From an uncultured Raoultella sp. (GTDB lineage Bacteria; Pseudomonadota; Gammaproteobacteria; Enterobacterales; Enterobacteriaceae), in NCBI GenBank assembly GCA_900759445.1, contig CAAEVH010000058.1, positions 27,236 to 91,235 on the forward strand: DNA of 64,000 nt, given 5' to 3'. Below the pieces are notes generated by a model. It had not been told where the DNA came from and made no database searches. It saw only the letters and a program-made list of their open reading frames with translations. A program made the position numbers and the translations under genes. Of the stretch, positions 29,616-38,704 are shown one piece after another (the stretch's first letter is position 1; every line of letters begins with the position of its first letter).

Positions 29616-32417
29616 ATGCAGAACAGCGCTTTGAAAGCCTGGTTGGACTCTTCTTACCTCTCTGGTTCTAACCAGAGCTGGATAGAACAGCTCTATGAAG
29701 ACTTCTTAACCGACCCTGACTCGGTAGATGCTAACTGGCGTTCGACGTTCCAGCAGTTACCTGGTACCGGAGTCAAACCGGATCAACTCCACTCAAAAAC
29801 ACGTGATTATTTCCGTCGACAGGCGTTGATTACCCCACGTTACTCTTCTTCTATTTCCGACCCTGATGCCAATGTGAAGCAGGTTAAAGTCCTGCAGCTC
29901 ATTAACGCCTATCGTTTCCGCGGTCATCAGCATGCGAATCTCGATCCGCTGGGACTGTGGCAGCAAGAAAATGTGGCCGATCTGGATCCCTCCTTCCACG
30001 ATCTGACCGATGCGGATTTCCAGGAAAGCTTTAACGTGGGTTCTTTTGCCGGTGGCAAAGACACGATGAAGCTGAGCGACCTGGTTGTCGCGCTGAAACA
30101 AACCTACTGCGGCCCGATTGGCGCCGAGTATATGCACATCACCAGCACCGAAGAAAAACGCTGGCTTCAGCAGCGTATCGAGTCTGGTCGTACTGCGTTC
30201 AGTAGTGAAGAGAAGAAACGCTTCCTCAGCGAACTGACTGCAGCGGAAGGTCTGGAACGCTACCTGGGCGCGAAATTCCCGGGCGCGAAACGCTTCTCGC
30301 TGGAAGGCGGTGATGCGTTAATCCCAATGCTCAAAGAGATGATCCGCCACGCCGGTAACAGCGGTACCCGTGAAGTGGTACTGGGTATGGCGCACCGTGG
30401 TCGTCTGAACGTCCTGGTTAACGTGCTGGGTAAAAAGCCGCAGGATCTATTCGACGAATTTGCGGGCAAACATAAAGAACACCTCGGTACCGGTGACGTG
30501 AAGTACCACATGGGCTTCTCATCGGATATCGAAACCGAAGGCGGTCTGGTGCATCTGGCGCTGGCGTTTAACCCGTCGCACCTGGAAATCGTTAGCCCGG
30601 TGGTTATCGGTTCCGTACGTGCACGCTTGGATCGTCTGGACGAGCCGAGCAGCAATAAAGTGCTGCCAATCACTATTCATGGTGATGCGGCAGTAACCGG
30701 GCAAGGCGTGGTTCAGGAAACCCTGAACATGTCGAAAGCGCGTGGTTACGAAGTGGGCGGTACCGTTCGCATCGTTATCAACAACCAGGTGGGCTTCACC
30801 ACCTCTAACCCGCTAGATGCACGTTCTACACCGTACTGCACCGACATCGGTAAGATGGTTCAGGCGCCGATTTTCCACGTGAACGCGGATGACCCGGAAG
30901 CGGTCGCTTTCGTAACGCGTCTGGCACTGGATTTCCGTAATACCTTTAAACGCGATGTCTTCATCGATCTGGTGTGCTACCGCCGTCACGGCCACAACGA
31001 AGCCGACGAGCCAAGCGCAACCCAGCCGCTGATGTATCAGAAAATCAAAAAGCATCCGACCCCGCGCAAAATCTACGCTGACAAGCTGGAAGCGGACAAC
31101 GTCGCTACGCTGGAAGATGCGACCGAAATGGTCAATCTGTATCGTGACGCGCTGGACGCAGGCGAATGCGTGGTGAAAGAGTGGCGTCCAATGAATATGC
31201 ACTCCTTCACCTGGTCTCCGTACCTCAACCACGAATGGGATGAAAACTACCCGAACAAAGTTGAGATGAAGCGTCTGCAGGAGCTGGCAAAACGCATCAG
31301 CACCGTGCCTGAAGCGGTGGAAATGCAGTCGCGTGTTGCCAAAATTTACGGCGACCGTCAGGCCATGGCCGCAGGCGAGAAGCTGTTCGACTGGGGTGGC
31401 GCAGAGAATTTGGCTTACGCCACGCTGGTTGATGAAGGTATTCCGGTACGTCTGTCGGGTGAAGACTCTGGCCGTGGAACCTTCTTCCACCGTCATGCGG
31501 TTATTCATAACCAGGCGAATGGTTCAACGTACACTCCGCTGCAGCATGTGCATAACGGGCAGGGCACGTTCCGCGTATGGGACTCCGTGCTGTCTGAAGA
31601 AGCGGTGCTGGCATTCGAATACGGTTATGCCACGGCAGAACCGCGCACTCTGACTATCTGGGAAGCGCAGTTCGGTGACTTCGCCAACGGTGCGCAGGTG
31701 GTTATCGACCAGTTCATCTCTTCCGGCGAGCAGAAATGGGGCCGTATGTGCGGTCTGGTTATGCTGCTGCCACACGGCTATGAAGGTCAGGGTCCGGAGC
31801 ACTCTTCCGCGCGTCTGGAACGTTATCTGCAACTTTGCGCTGAGCAAAACATGCAGGTTTGCGTCCCGTCTACCCCGGCACAGGTTTACCACATGCTGCG
31901 TCGTCAGGCGCTGCGCGGAATGCGTCGTCCGCTGGTAGTGATGTCACCGAAGTCGCTGCTGCGTCATCCGCTGGCGGTGTCCACGCTGGACGAACTGGCA
32001 AATGGCACCTTCCTGCCAGCCATTGGCGAAGTAGATGAACTTGATCCTAAAGGCGTGAAGCGTGTCGTGATGTGTTCTGGTAAGGTTTATTACGACCTGC
32101 TGGAGCAACGCCGCAAGAACGACCAAAAAGATGTCGCCATTGTGCGTATCGAACAGCTCTATCCGTTCCCGCATAAAGCGGTGCAGGAAGCGCTGAAACC
32201 GTTTGCTCATGTACATGATTTTGTCTGGTGCCAGGAAGAGCCGCTCAACCAGGGCGCATGGTACTGCAGCCAGCATCATTTCCGTGAAGTAATTCCATTT
32301 GGGTCAGCTCTGCGTTATGCAGGTCGCCCGGCCTCTGCCTCTCCGGCAGTAGGATATATGTCCGTTCACCAGAAGCAGCAACAAGATCTGGTTAATGACG
32401 CGCTGAACGTCGATTAA
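29616..32417 (+). CDS. sucA: 2-oxoglutarate dehydrogenase E1 component
   Basis: A 933-residue thiamine-diphosphate enzyme, same length as E. coli SucA. It decarboxylates 2-oxoglutarate and transfers the succinyl group to the lipoyl arm of SucB. Visible parts are the N-terminal SucB-binding helix (SSYLSGSNQSWIEQLYEDFL), the catalytic region with VLGMAHRGRLNVL (His260 area) and FNPSHLEIV, the ThDP/Mg motif GDAAVTGQG ... NNQVGFTT, and the transketolase-like C-terminal domain with SGEDSGRGTFFHRH. AAGGGATCACG precedes the ATG. Confidence 0.97.
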   Translation: MQNSALKAWLDSSYLSGSNQSWIEQLYEDFLTDPDSVDANWRSTFQQLPGTGVKPDQLHSKTRDYFRRQALITPRYSSSISDPDANVKQVKVLQLINAYRFRGHQHANLDPLGLWQQENVADLDPSFHDLTDADFQESFNVGSFAGGKDTMKLSDLVVALKQTYCGPIGAEYMHITSTEEKRWLQQRIESGRTAFSSEEKKRFLSELTAAEGLERYLGAKFPGAKRFSLEGGDALIPMLKEMIRHAGNSGTREVVLGMAHRGRLNVLVNVLGKKPQDLFDEFAGKHKEHLGTGDVKYHMGFSSDIETEGGLVHLALAFNPSHLEIVSPVVIGSVRARLDRLDEPSSNKVLPITIHGDAAVTGQGVVQETLNMSKARGYEVGGTVRIVINNQVGFTTSNPLDARSTPYCTDIGKMVQAPIFHVNADDPEAVAFVTRLALDFRNTFKRDVFIDLVCYRRHGHNEADEPSATQPLMYQKIKKHPTPRKIYADKLEADNVATLEDATEMVNLYRDALDAGECVVKEWRPMNMHSFTWSPYLNHEWDENYPNKVEMKRLQELAKRISTVPEAVEMQSRVAKIYGDRQAMAAGEKLFDWGGAENLAYATLVDEGIPVRLSGEDSGRGTFFHRHAVIHNQANGSTYTPLQHVHNGQGTFRVWDSVLSEEAVLAFEYGYATAEPRTLTIWEAQFGDFANGAQVVIDQFISSGEQKWGRMCGLVMLLPHGYEGQGPEHSSARLERYLQLCAEQNMQVCVPSTPAQVYHMLRRQALRGMRRPLVVMSPKSLLRHPLAVSTLDELANGTFLPAIGEVDELDPKGVKRVVMCSGKVYYDLLEQRRKNDQKDVAIVRIEQLYPFPHKAVQEALKPFAHVHDFVWCQEEPLNQGAWYCSQHHFREVIPFGSALRYAGRPASASPAVGYMSVHQKQQQDLVNDALNVD

Positions 32418-32431
32418 ATAAAGGATAAATA

Positions 32432-33655
32432 ATGAGTAGCGTAGATATTCTTGTTCCCGACCTGCCTGAATCCGTAGCGGATGCAACGGTTGCAACCTGG
32501 CACAAAAAACCGGGCGATGCAGTACGTCGTGATGAAGTACTGGTAGAAATCGAAACTGACAAAGTGGTACTGGAAGTACCGGCATCAGCGGACGGTATTC
32601 TTGATGCGGTTCTGGAAGATGAAGGGACAACCGTCACTTCTCGCCAGATCCTCGGTCGCCTGCGTGAAGGCAACAGCTCTGGCAAAGAGACCAGCGCCAA
32701 GTCTGAAGAGAAAGATTCTACTCCGGCACAACGCCAGCAGGCGTCTCTTGCTGAACAGAACAACGATGCCCTGAGCCCGGCGATCCGTCGCCTGCTGGGT
32801 GAGCATAACCTCGAAGCCAGCGCCATCAATGGCACCGGCGTCGGTGGTCGTATCACGCGTGAAGATGTTGAAAAGCATCTGGCCAAAGCACCGGCTGCGA
32901 AAGCAGAAGCCAAAGCGCCGGCCGCCGCGCCTGCGCCACAGGCTCAGTTGGGCGCTCGTGGCGAAAAACGTGTTCCGATGACCCGCCTACGCAAACGCGT
33001 AGCTGAGCGTCTGCTGGAAGCGAAAAACTCCACCGCCATGCTGACCACGTTCAACGAAGTCAACATGAAGCCAATCATGGATCTGCGTAAGCAGTACGGT
33101 GACGCGTTCGAGAAACGTCACGGTATCCGTCTGGGCTTTATGTCTTTCTACGTGAAAGCGGTTGTTGAAGCGCTGAAACGCTATCCGGAAGTGAACGCGT
33201 CCATCGACGGCGATGACGTGGTGTACCACAACTACTTTGATGTCAGCATGGCGGTCTCCACGCCGCGTGGCCTGGTCACGCCGGTCCTGCGTGATGTGGA
33301 TCTGCTGGGTATGGCTGACATCGAGAAAAATATTAAAGAGCTGGCAGTTAAAGGTCGCGACGGCAAGCTGACGGTCGACGATCTGACGGGCGGTAACTTC
33401 ACCATCACTAACGGTGGCGTGTTCGGTTCCCTGATGTCTACCCCGATCATCAACCCACCGCAGAGCGCCATCCTGGGTATGCATGCCATCAAAGATCGTC
33501 CGATGGCCGTAGACGGCAAGGTTGAAATCCTGCCGATGATGTATCTGGCGCTGTCTTATGACCACCGTTTGATCGATGGTCGTGAGTCAGTAGGCTTCCT
33601 GGTAACCATTAAAGAGTTGCTGGAAGATCCGACGCGTCTGCTGCTGGACGTGTAG
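32432..33655 (+). CDS. sucB: 2-oxoglutarate dehydrogenase E2 (dihydrolipoamide succinyltransferase)
   Basis: A 407-residue E2 protein, two longer than E. coli SucB; the extra residues fall in an Ala/Lys-rich linker. Domains in order: lipoyl domain (about 1-80) with the lipoylated lysine in [15 protein letters not shown]; linker; peripheral subunit-binding domain ([19 protein letters not shown], about 113-150); second linker rich in AKAPAA; and catalytic domain ending with [15 protein letters not shown] (His-Asp catalytic motif). It forms the core of the complex and makes succinyl-CoA. Confidence 0.97.
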   Translation: MSSVDILVPDLPESVADATVATWHKKPGDAVRRDEVLVEIETDKVVLEVPASADGILDAVLEDEGTTVTSRQILGRLREGNSSGKETSAKSEEKDSTPAQRQQASLAEQNNDALSPAIRRLLGEHNLEASAINGTGVGGRITREDVEKHLAKAPAAKAEAKAPAAAPAPQAQLGARGEKRVPMTRLRKRVAERLLEAKNSTAMLTTFNEVNMKPIMDLRKQYGDAFEKRHGIRLGFMSFYVKAVVEALKRYPEVNASIDGDDVVYHNYFDVSMAVSTPRGLVTPVLRDVDLLGMADIEKNIKELAVKGRDGKLTVDDLTGGNFTITNGGVFGSLMSTPIINPPQSAILGMHAIKDRPMAVDGKVEILPMMYLALSYDHRLIDGRESVGFLVTIKELLEDPTRLLLDV

Positions 33656-33675
33656 TAAATAAGAGTATCACCTGC

Positions 33676-33708
33676 CCCGTAGGTCTGGAGGCTTATCAGG
33701 CCTACGGG
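33676..33708. repeat. Inverted repeat (REP-like) in the sucB-sucC spacer
   Basis: CCCGTAGG (33676-33683) and CCTACGGG (33701-33708) form a perfect eight-base stem around TCTGGAGGCTTATCAGG, with the GCTTATCAGGCCTAC look of a REP unit. It splits the long operon message between sucB and sucC, a typical position for mRNA stabilising or processing elements. Confidence 0.7.
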
Positions 33709-33745
33709 TAAAAGATAACGATTACCTGAAGGATGGACAGAACAC

Positions 33746-34912
33746 ATGAACTTACATGAATATCAGGCAAAACAACTTTTTGCCCGCTATGGCTTACCGG
33801 CACCGGTGGGATATGCCTGTACTACTCCGCGTGAAGCTGAAGAAGCTGCATCTAAAATCGGCGCAGGCCCGTGGGTAGTGAAATGTCAGGTTCACGCTGG
33901 TGGCCGTGGTAAAGCGGGCGGTGTGAAGGTTGTGAACAGCAAAGAAGACATTCGCGCTTTTGCTGAACACTGGCTGGGTAAACGTCTGGTCACTTACCAG
34001 ACAGACGCCCATGGTCAACCGGTAAATCAGATTCTGGTTGAAGCAGCGACCGACATTGGTAAAGAACTTTACCTCGGCGCAGTTGTTGACCGTAGTTCCC
34101 GTCGCGTGGTCTTCATGGCCTCTACCGAAGGCGGCGTGGAAATTGAAAAAGTGGCGGAAGAAACGCCGCACCTGATCCACAAAGTAGCGCTCGATCCGCT
34201 GGCCGGTCCGATGCCTTATCAGGGTCGTGAACTGGCGTTCAAACTGGGTCTGGAAGGTAAACAGGTTCAGCAGTTCACCAAGATCTTCATGGGTCTGGCG
34301 ACTATCTTCCTTGAGCGCGATCTGGCGCTGATCGAAATCAACCCGCTGGTGGTGACCAAGCAGGGTGATCTGATCTGCCTCGATGGCAAACTGGGCGCTG
34401 ACGGCAACGCGCTGTTCCGCCAGGCTGACTTGCGTGAAATGCGCGATCAGTCTCAGGAAGATCCGCGTGAAGCACAGGCTGCACAGTGGGAACTGAACTA
34501 CGTCGCTCTGGACGGCAACATCGGTTGTATGGTTAACGGCGCGGGCCTGGCAATGGGCACCATGGACATCGTTAAACTGCACGGCGGCGAACCGGCTAAC
34601 TTCCTCGACGTTGGCGGCGGTGCGACCAAAGAGCGTGTAACCGAAGCGTTCAAAATTATCCTCTCTGACGACAATGTTAAAGCCGTACTGGTTAACATCT
34701 TCGGCGGTATCGTACGCTGCGACCTGATCGCGGACGGTATCATCGGCGCGGTAGCAGAAGTGGGCGTTAACGTTCCGGTCGTGGTACGTCTTGAAGGTAA
34801 CAACGCTGAACTCGGCGCGAAAAAATTGGCTGATAGCGGCCTGAATATTATTGCAGCGAAAAGTCTGACGGATGCAGCTCAGCAGGTTGTTGCCGCAGTG
34901 GAGGGGAAATAA
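33746..34912 (+). CDS. sucC: Succinyl-CoA synthetase beta subunit (ADP-forming)
   Basis: A 388-residue subunit with an N-terminal ATP-grasp domain ([37 protein letters not shown] binding the nucleotide) and a C-terminal CoA-ligase domain with [10 protein letters not shown] near residue 321. With SucD it converts succinyl-CoA, ADP and Pi to succinate, ATP and CoA. The stop overlaps the sucD start by one base (TAATG). Confidence 0.97.
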   Translation: MNLHEYQAKQLFARYGLPAPVGYACTTPREAEEAASKIGAGPWVVKCQVHAGGRGKAGGVKVVNSKEDIRAFAEHWLGKRLVTYQTDAHGQPVNQILVEAATDIGKELYLGAVVDRSSRRVVFMASTEGGVEIEKVAEETPHLIHKVALDPLAGPMPYQGRELAFKLGLEGKQVQQFTKIFMGLATIFLERDLALIEINPLVVTKQGDLICLDGKLGADGNALFRQADLREMRDQSQEDPREAQAAQWELNYVALDGNIGCMVNGAGLAMGTMDIVKLHGGEPANFLDVGGGATKERVTEAFKIILSDDNVKAVLVNIFGGIVRCDLIADGIIGAVAEVGVNVPVVVRLEGNNAELGAKKLADSGLNIIAAKSLTDAAQQVVAAVEGK

Positions 34913-35781
34913 TGTCAGTTTTAATTAATAAAGATACCAAGGTTATCTGCCAGGGCTTCACCGGTAGCCAGGGGACATTCCACTCTGAACAAGCGATTGC
35001 TTACGGTACGCAAATGGTCGGCGGTGTTACGCCAGGCAAAGGCGGCACCACGCATCTGGGTCTGCCGGTGTTCAACACCGTACGTGAAGCAGTAGAAGCG
35101 ACCGGCGCAACCGCCACCGTTATCTACGTTCCGGCTCCGTTCTGCAAAGACTCCATCCTGGAAGCTATCGATGCAGGCATCAAGCTTATCATCACCATCA
35201 CCGAAGGTATCCCAACGCTGGATATGCTGACTGTGAAAGTGAAACTGGATGAAGCTGGCGTACGCATGATCGGCCCGAACTGCCCAGGTGTTATCACCCC
35301 TGGCGAATGCAAAATCGGCATCATGCCGGGCCATATTCACAAGCCTGGTAAAGTCGGTATCGTTTCTCGTTCCGGTACGCTGACCTATGAAGCGGTTAAG
35401 CAGACCACCGACTACGGTTTTGGTCAGTCTACCTGTGTGGGTATCGGCGGCGATCCGATCCCAGGCTCTAACTTCATCGATATTCTGAAGCTGTTCCAGG
35501 AAGATCCGCAGACCGAAGCGATCGTCATGATCGGTGAGATCGGCGGTAGCGCGGAAGAAGAAGCGGCGGCGTACATTAAAGATCATGTGACCAAGCCGGT
35601 TGTGGGTTACATCGCGGGTGTGACTGCGCCGAAAGGTAAACGTATGGGTCATGCTGGTGCGATCATCGCAGGTGGTAAAGGTACGGCGGATGAGAAATTC
35701 GCTGCGCTGGAAGCCGCTGGCGTGAAAACCGTTCGTAGCCTGGCCGATATCGGCGAAGCGCTGAAAACAGTGATTAAGTAA
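34912..35781 (+). CDS. sucD: Succinyl-CoA synthetase alpha subunit
   Basis: A 289-residue subunit starting [20 protein letters not shown], with a CoA-binding Rossmann domain ([23 protein letters not shown]) and the phosphohistidine in [12 protein letters not shown] (about residue 247). It ends the sdhCDAB-sucABCD transcript. Its 3' UTR probably yields the sRNA SdhX and ends in an intrinsic terminator that also overlaps the convergent mngR stop. Confidence 0.97.
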   Translation: MSVLINKDTKVICQGFTGSQGTFHSEQAIAYGTQMVGGVTPGKGGTTHLGLPVFNTVREAVEATGATATVIYVPAPFCKDSILEAIDAGIKLIITITEGIPTLDMLTVKVKLDEAGVRMIGPNCPGVITPGECKIGIMPGHIHKPGKVGIVSRSGTLTYEAVKQTTDYGFGQSTCVGIGGDPIPGSNFIDILKLFQEDPQTEAIVMIGEIGGSAEEEAAAYIKDHVTKPVVGYIAGVTAPKGKRMGHAGAIIAGGKGTADEKFAALEAAGVKTVRSLADIGEALKTVIK

Positions 35782-35866
35782 GAAAAAAAACAGCCCTGAC
35801 TCTCTGCATAGTCAAGGGCTGGTCCCGTTTCGACATGGTTGGCCATCTGATGATGGCCTTTTTTAA
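35782..35866 (+). ncRNA. sdhX: Probable SdhX sRNA from the sucD 3' UTR
   Basis: In E. coli the 3' UTR of the sdh-suc message is processed by RNase E into the sRNA SdhX, which represses ackA and other targets. Here the same place holds an imperfect hairpin CAGCCCTGAC / GTCAAGGGCTG (35791-35821), a single-stranded GGTCCCGTTTCGACATGG stretch, and a terminator hairpin with a T run, the layout of a 3' UTR sRNA. The assignment rests on position and structure; the exact 5' end is not known. Confidence 0.55.
35841..35864 (+). terminator. Intrinsic terminator of the sdh-suc operon
   Basis: GGCCATC (35841-35847) and GATGGCC (35852-35858) pair, followed by six Ts. It overlaps the stop codon of the convergent mngR. 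Confidence 0.85.
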
Positions 35867-36579
35867 TGGCGTCGTTTTGCCACCAGCGTAAATTTATAAT
35901 CGTCGCTTTTGAAGGTGTTGCGGCTGTATTCAAAAACACGACCATCGAGCAGAAACCCGCGAGAGATTTTCTCCAGCACCGGTTTCCCCTGCGGCATGCC
36001 CAGCATTTCTACAGTATCCTCATCCGGAATAACCGGGATCAGTTCCTGCTCGCTGCGATCGATAACCATCTTTTTGATCTGTTCTATGTAGTGATATTTA
36101 GAATTTTCCATCACCTCCCAGGTGAGATCGGGAAAGAGGGCGAGCGGCATCCATGTCTCTTCGAGGGTAACGGCTTTCTGCTTAATAAAACGAACCCGTT
36201 TTACATGCCAGACTTTATCTTCAGCCGCCAGCTGTAGCCATTCGGCCAGCATCTCTCCTGCTGGAATGACCTCAAAGACCTTCACTTCGCTGTGCGTTTC
36301 AACCTGACGGTCGGCAAGCTTCTCATAAAAACTGGTGAGCTGATAAATGTCGTAATTGACGCGCTCCTCTTTCACATACCAACCGCTGCCCTGAATGCTC
36401 TCGATAATATTCTGTTCCGTTAGCAGCTTGAGTGCTTGCCTGATGGTCACGCGGCTGACCTCGAAACGGCTCTGTAGCGTAGATTCTGTGGGAAGTGCAT
36501 CACCTGGTTTTAATTCACCTTTTGCAACTTGTTCGCGCAGAACGTCGGCTATCTGGCGGTACATCGGTTTTTTGCTCAT
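35863..36579 (-). CDS. mngR: GntR/HutC family repressor of mannosyl-D-glycerate use, MngR
   Basis: A 238-residue GntR-family regulator of the HutC subgroup. The N-terminal winged helix (about 5-70, with ELKPGDALPTESTLQSRFEVSRVTIRQAL) binds DNA and the UTRA domain (about 90-235) binds the effector. The gene is divergent from mngA and 134 bases or more from its start, as in E. coli, where it represses mngAB. It is convergent with sucD and their ends share the terminator. Confidence 0.93.
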   Translation of the reverse strand: MSKKPMYRQIADVLREQVAKGELKPGDALPTESTLQSRFEVSRVTIRQALKLLTEQNIIESIQGSGWYVKEERVNYDIYQLTSFYEKLADRQVETHSEVKVFEVIPAGEMLAEWLQLAAEDKVWHVKRVRFIKQKAVTLEETWMPLALFPDLTWEVMENSKYHYIEQIKKMVIDRSEQELIPVIPDEDTVEMLGMPQGKPVLEKISRGFLLDGRVFEYSRNTFKSDDYKFTLVAKRRH

Positions 36580-36683
36580 CTCTTTTCGCTTTTGTCGGCA
36601 ATAAAGTCAGATATTCAAGACAAATTATGCGTACATTTTATCAATAGTAAATAATACAAATTAAATACAAATATTGTCTCGTT

Positions 36684-36726
36684 AGTGAAATTGATCACGT
36701 AAAGGTATTGTTTTGTCTGCGACAAT
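36684..36726 (+). promoter_or_regulatory. Candidate CRP-dependent mngA promoter
   Basis: AGTGA-AATTGA-TCACG (36684-36699) fits the CRP consensus in both half sites. GACAAT at 36721-36726 could be a -10, which would put the CRP centre near -41, a class II position. Just upstream, ATACAAAT occurs twice (36655-36675) and may be part of the MngR operator. The arrangement is inferred from sequence only. Confidence 0.45.
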
Positions 36727-36763
36727 CGCGGCACATAATAATGACAATCCTCTGAGGACCATG

Positions 36764-38680
36764 ATGAATTTGACAATACTGTCCCACCCTCGCGCAGTCT
36801 GTGTGCAGGCGAGATTTACCGATCGTGACGATGCCATTCGCCAACTTACGCAGCGGCTGACCGAATTAGGCAAAATCACCGATGCCGACGCTTATCTGGC
36901 GGAAGTTTTTCACCGCGAATCGCTGGGACCTACGGCGCTTGGCGAAGGATTGGCGGTACCGCACGGTAAATCGTCGGCCGTGAAAGAGGCGGCTTTCGCG
37001 GTGGCGACGCTGAGTGAACCGATGGACTGGGAAGGTATTGATGGCCCGGAGTCTGTTGAACTTATTTTTTTACTGGCGATCCCGCCAGATGAAGCCGGTT
37101 CAACTCATATCCAAATCCTGACCGAACTGACCACCTGCCTTGCGGATGAGGATCTGCGTGCTCGCGTGATGGCGGCGACCAGCGCCGAAGCGGTGCTGGC
37201 GGCGTTAGTGGTCGAAACACCGCCGCAGGCCGCAGTGGCGACGGCGGATGCGCCAACGATTGTTTGCGTTACCGCATGTCCGGCGGGCATTGCGCATACC
37301 TATATGGCGGCTGAGTATCTGGAGAAAGCCGGCCGACAAATGGGCGTTAACGTGGTGGTGGAAAAACAGGGTGCCAATGGCATTGAAGACCGCTTAACGG
37401 CTCAACAACTGAATGATGCGCGCGCCTGCATTTTCGCCGCAGAGGTCGCCATTAAAGAAAGTGAACGTTTCAACGGTATCCCGGCGATCTCCGTTCCGGT
37501 TGCCGAACCGTTGCGCCACGCAAAGGCGCTGATTGAACAAGCGTTAGCGCTGGAGCCCCTGCAAAGCCAGCGTGTTTCTCAGCCACAGACAGAGGTGAAA
37601 AAGGGGCTGAAAACCGACCTGAAACAAGCACTGCTGAGCGGAATTTCGTTTGCCGTGCCGTTAATCGTCGCCGGAGGGACGGTACTGGCGGTGGCGGTAT
37701 TGATTGCACAGATTTTCGGCCTACAGGATGTGTACAGCTTAGAGAAATCCTGGCTGTGGATGTATCGCCAACTCGGCGGCGGGATGCTGGGCACGCTGAT
37801 GGTTCCGGTACTGTCGGCCTATACCGCTTATTCGCTGGCGGATAAACCAGCGCTGGCTCCAGGCTTTGCGGCGGGTCTGGCGGCGAACTTAATCGGCTCG
37901 GGTTTTCTTGGCGGTGTTGCCGGTGGCCTGATTGCCGGTTATCTCATGCGTTGGGTGAAACAGCATCTGCGTTTAAGCAGCAAATTCAATGGCTTTTTAA
38001 CGTTCTACCTCTATCCGGTGATTGGCACGTTGGGCGCGGGTAGCCTGATGTTGTTTGTGATTGGCGAGCCTGTCGCCTGGATCAATACCTCGCTGACGGC
38101 CTGGCTAAATGGGTTATCAGGCACCAACGCGCTACTGCTCGGTATGATCCTGGGCTTTATGTGTTCGTTTGATCTTGGCGGTCCGGTCAATAAAGCGGCA
38201 TATGCATTTTGTCTGGGCGCGATGGCCAACGGCGTATTCGGTCCCTACGCCATTTTCGCTTCGGTAAAAATGGTTTCTGCTTTTACCGTCACCGCCTCAA
38301 CCATGCTGGCGCCACGCCTGTTCAAACAGTTTGAGATTGAGACCGGTAAATCCACCTGGCTGCTCGGCCTTGCCGGGATTACCGAAGGCGCGATTCCGCT
38401 GGCGATTGAGGACCCGATTCGGGTGATTGGCTCTTTAGTGATGGGGTCGATGGCGACCGGAGCCATCGTTGGGGCCATGGGGATTGGGCTTTCGACCCCA
38501 GGTGCCGGGATTTTCTCGCTCTTTTTACTTATCCCCACAGACCTAAGCGCGGTGATGGCCGCCGCGGGCTGGTTTGGCGCCGCGCTGATTGGGACGATTA
38601 TCTCCACGGCGATTTTACTGCTCTGGCGGCGTCAAGCGGTTAAACAGGGGAAATACGTCACCGATAGCGTGATGCCGTAA
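36764..38680 (+). CDS. mngA: PTS 2-O-alpha-mannosyl-D-glycerate permease EIIABC, MngA
   Basis: A fused fructose-family PTS permease of 638 residues from the chosen ATG. The EIIA domain (about 1-145) has the phosphohistidine in LAVPHGKS (H67). The EIIB domain (about 163-260) has the phosphocysteine in CVTACPAGIAHTYMA (C172). The EIIC domain (about 285-635) has ten or so helices with GEPVAWIN and TEGAIPLAIEDP. It imports and phosphorylates mannosylglycerate. The start at 36764 sits five bases after GAGGA; the ATG one codon earlier is too close, and a TTG at 36713 lacks a ribosome site. The frame is open further upstream. Confidence 0.93.
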   Translation: MNLTILSHPRAVCVQARFTDRDDAIRQLTQRLTELGKITDADAYLAEVFHRESLGPTALGEGLAVPHGKSSAVKEAAFAVATLSEPMDWEGIDGPESVELIFLLAIPPDEAGSTHIQILTELTTCLADEDLRARVMAATSAEAVLAALVVETPPQAAVATADAPTIVCVTACPAGIAHTYMAAEYLEKAGRQMGVNVVVEKQGANGIEDRLTAQQLNDARACIFAAEVAIKESERFNGIPAISVPVAEPLRHAKALIEQALALEPLQSQRVSQPQTEVKKGLKTDLKQALLSGISFAVPLIVAGGTVLAVAVLIAQIFGLQDVYSLEKSWLWMYRQLGGGMLGTLMVPVLSAYTAYSLADKPALAPGFAAGLAANLIGSGFLGGVAGGLIAGYLMRWVKQHLRLSSKFNGFLTFYLYPVIGTLGAGSLMLFVIGEPVAWINTSLTAWLNGLSGTNALLLGMILGFMCSFDLGGPVNKAAYAFCLGAMANGVFGPYAIFASVKMVSAFTVTASTMLAPRLFKQFEIETGKSTWLLGLAGITEGAIPLAIEDPIRVIGSLVMGSMATGAIVGAMGIGLSTPGAGIFSLFLLIPTDLSAVMAAAGWFGAALIGTIISTAILLLWRRQAVKQGKYVTDSVMP

Positions 38681-38704
38681 GCACTTACTCAACAGGAAAT
38701 GACG

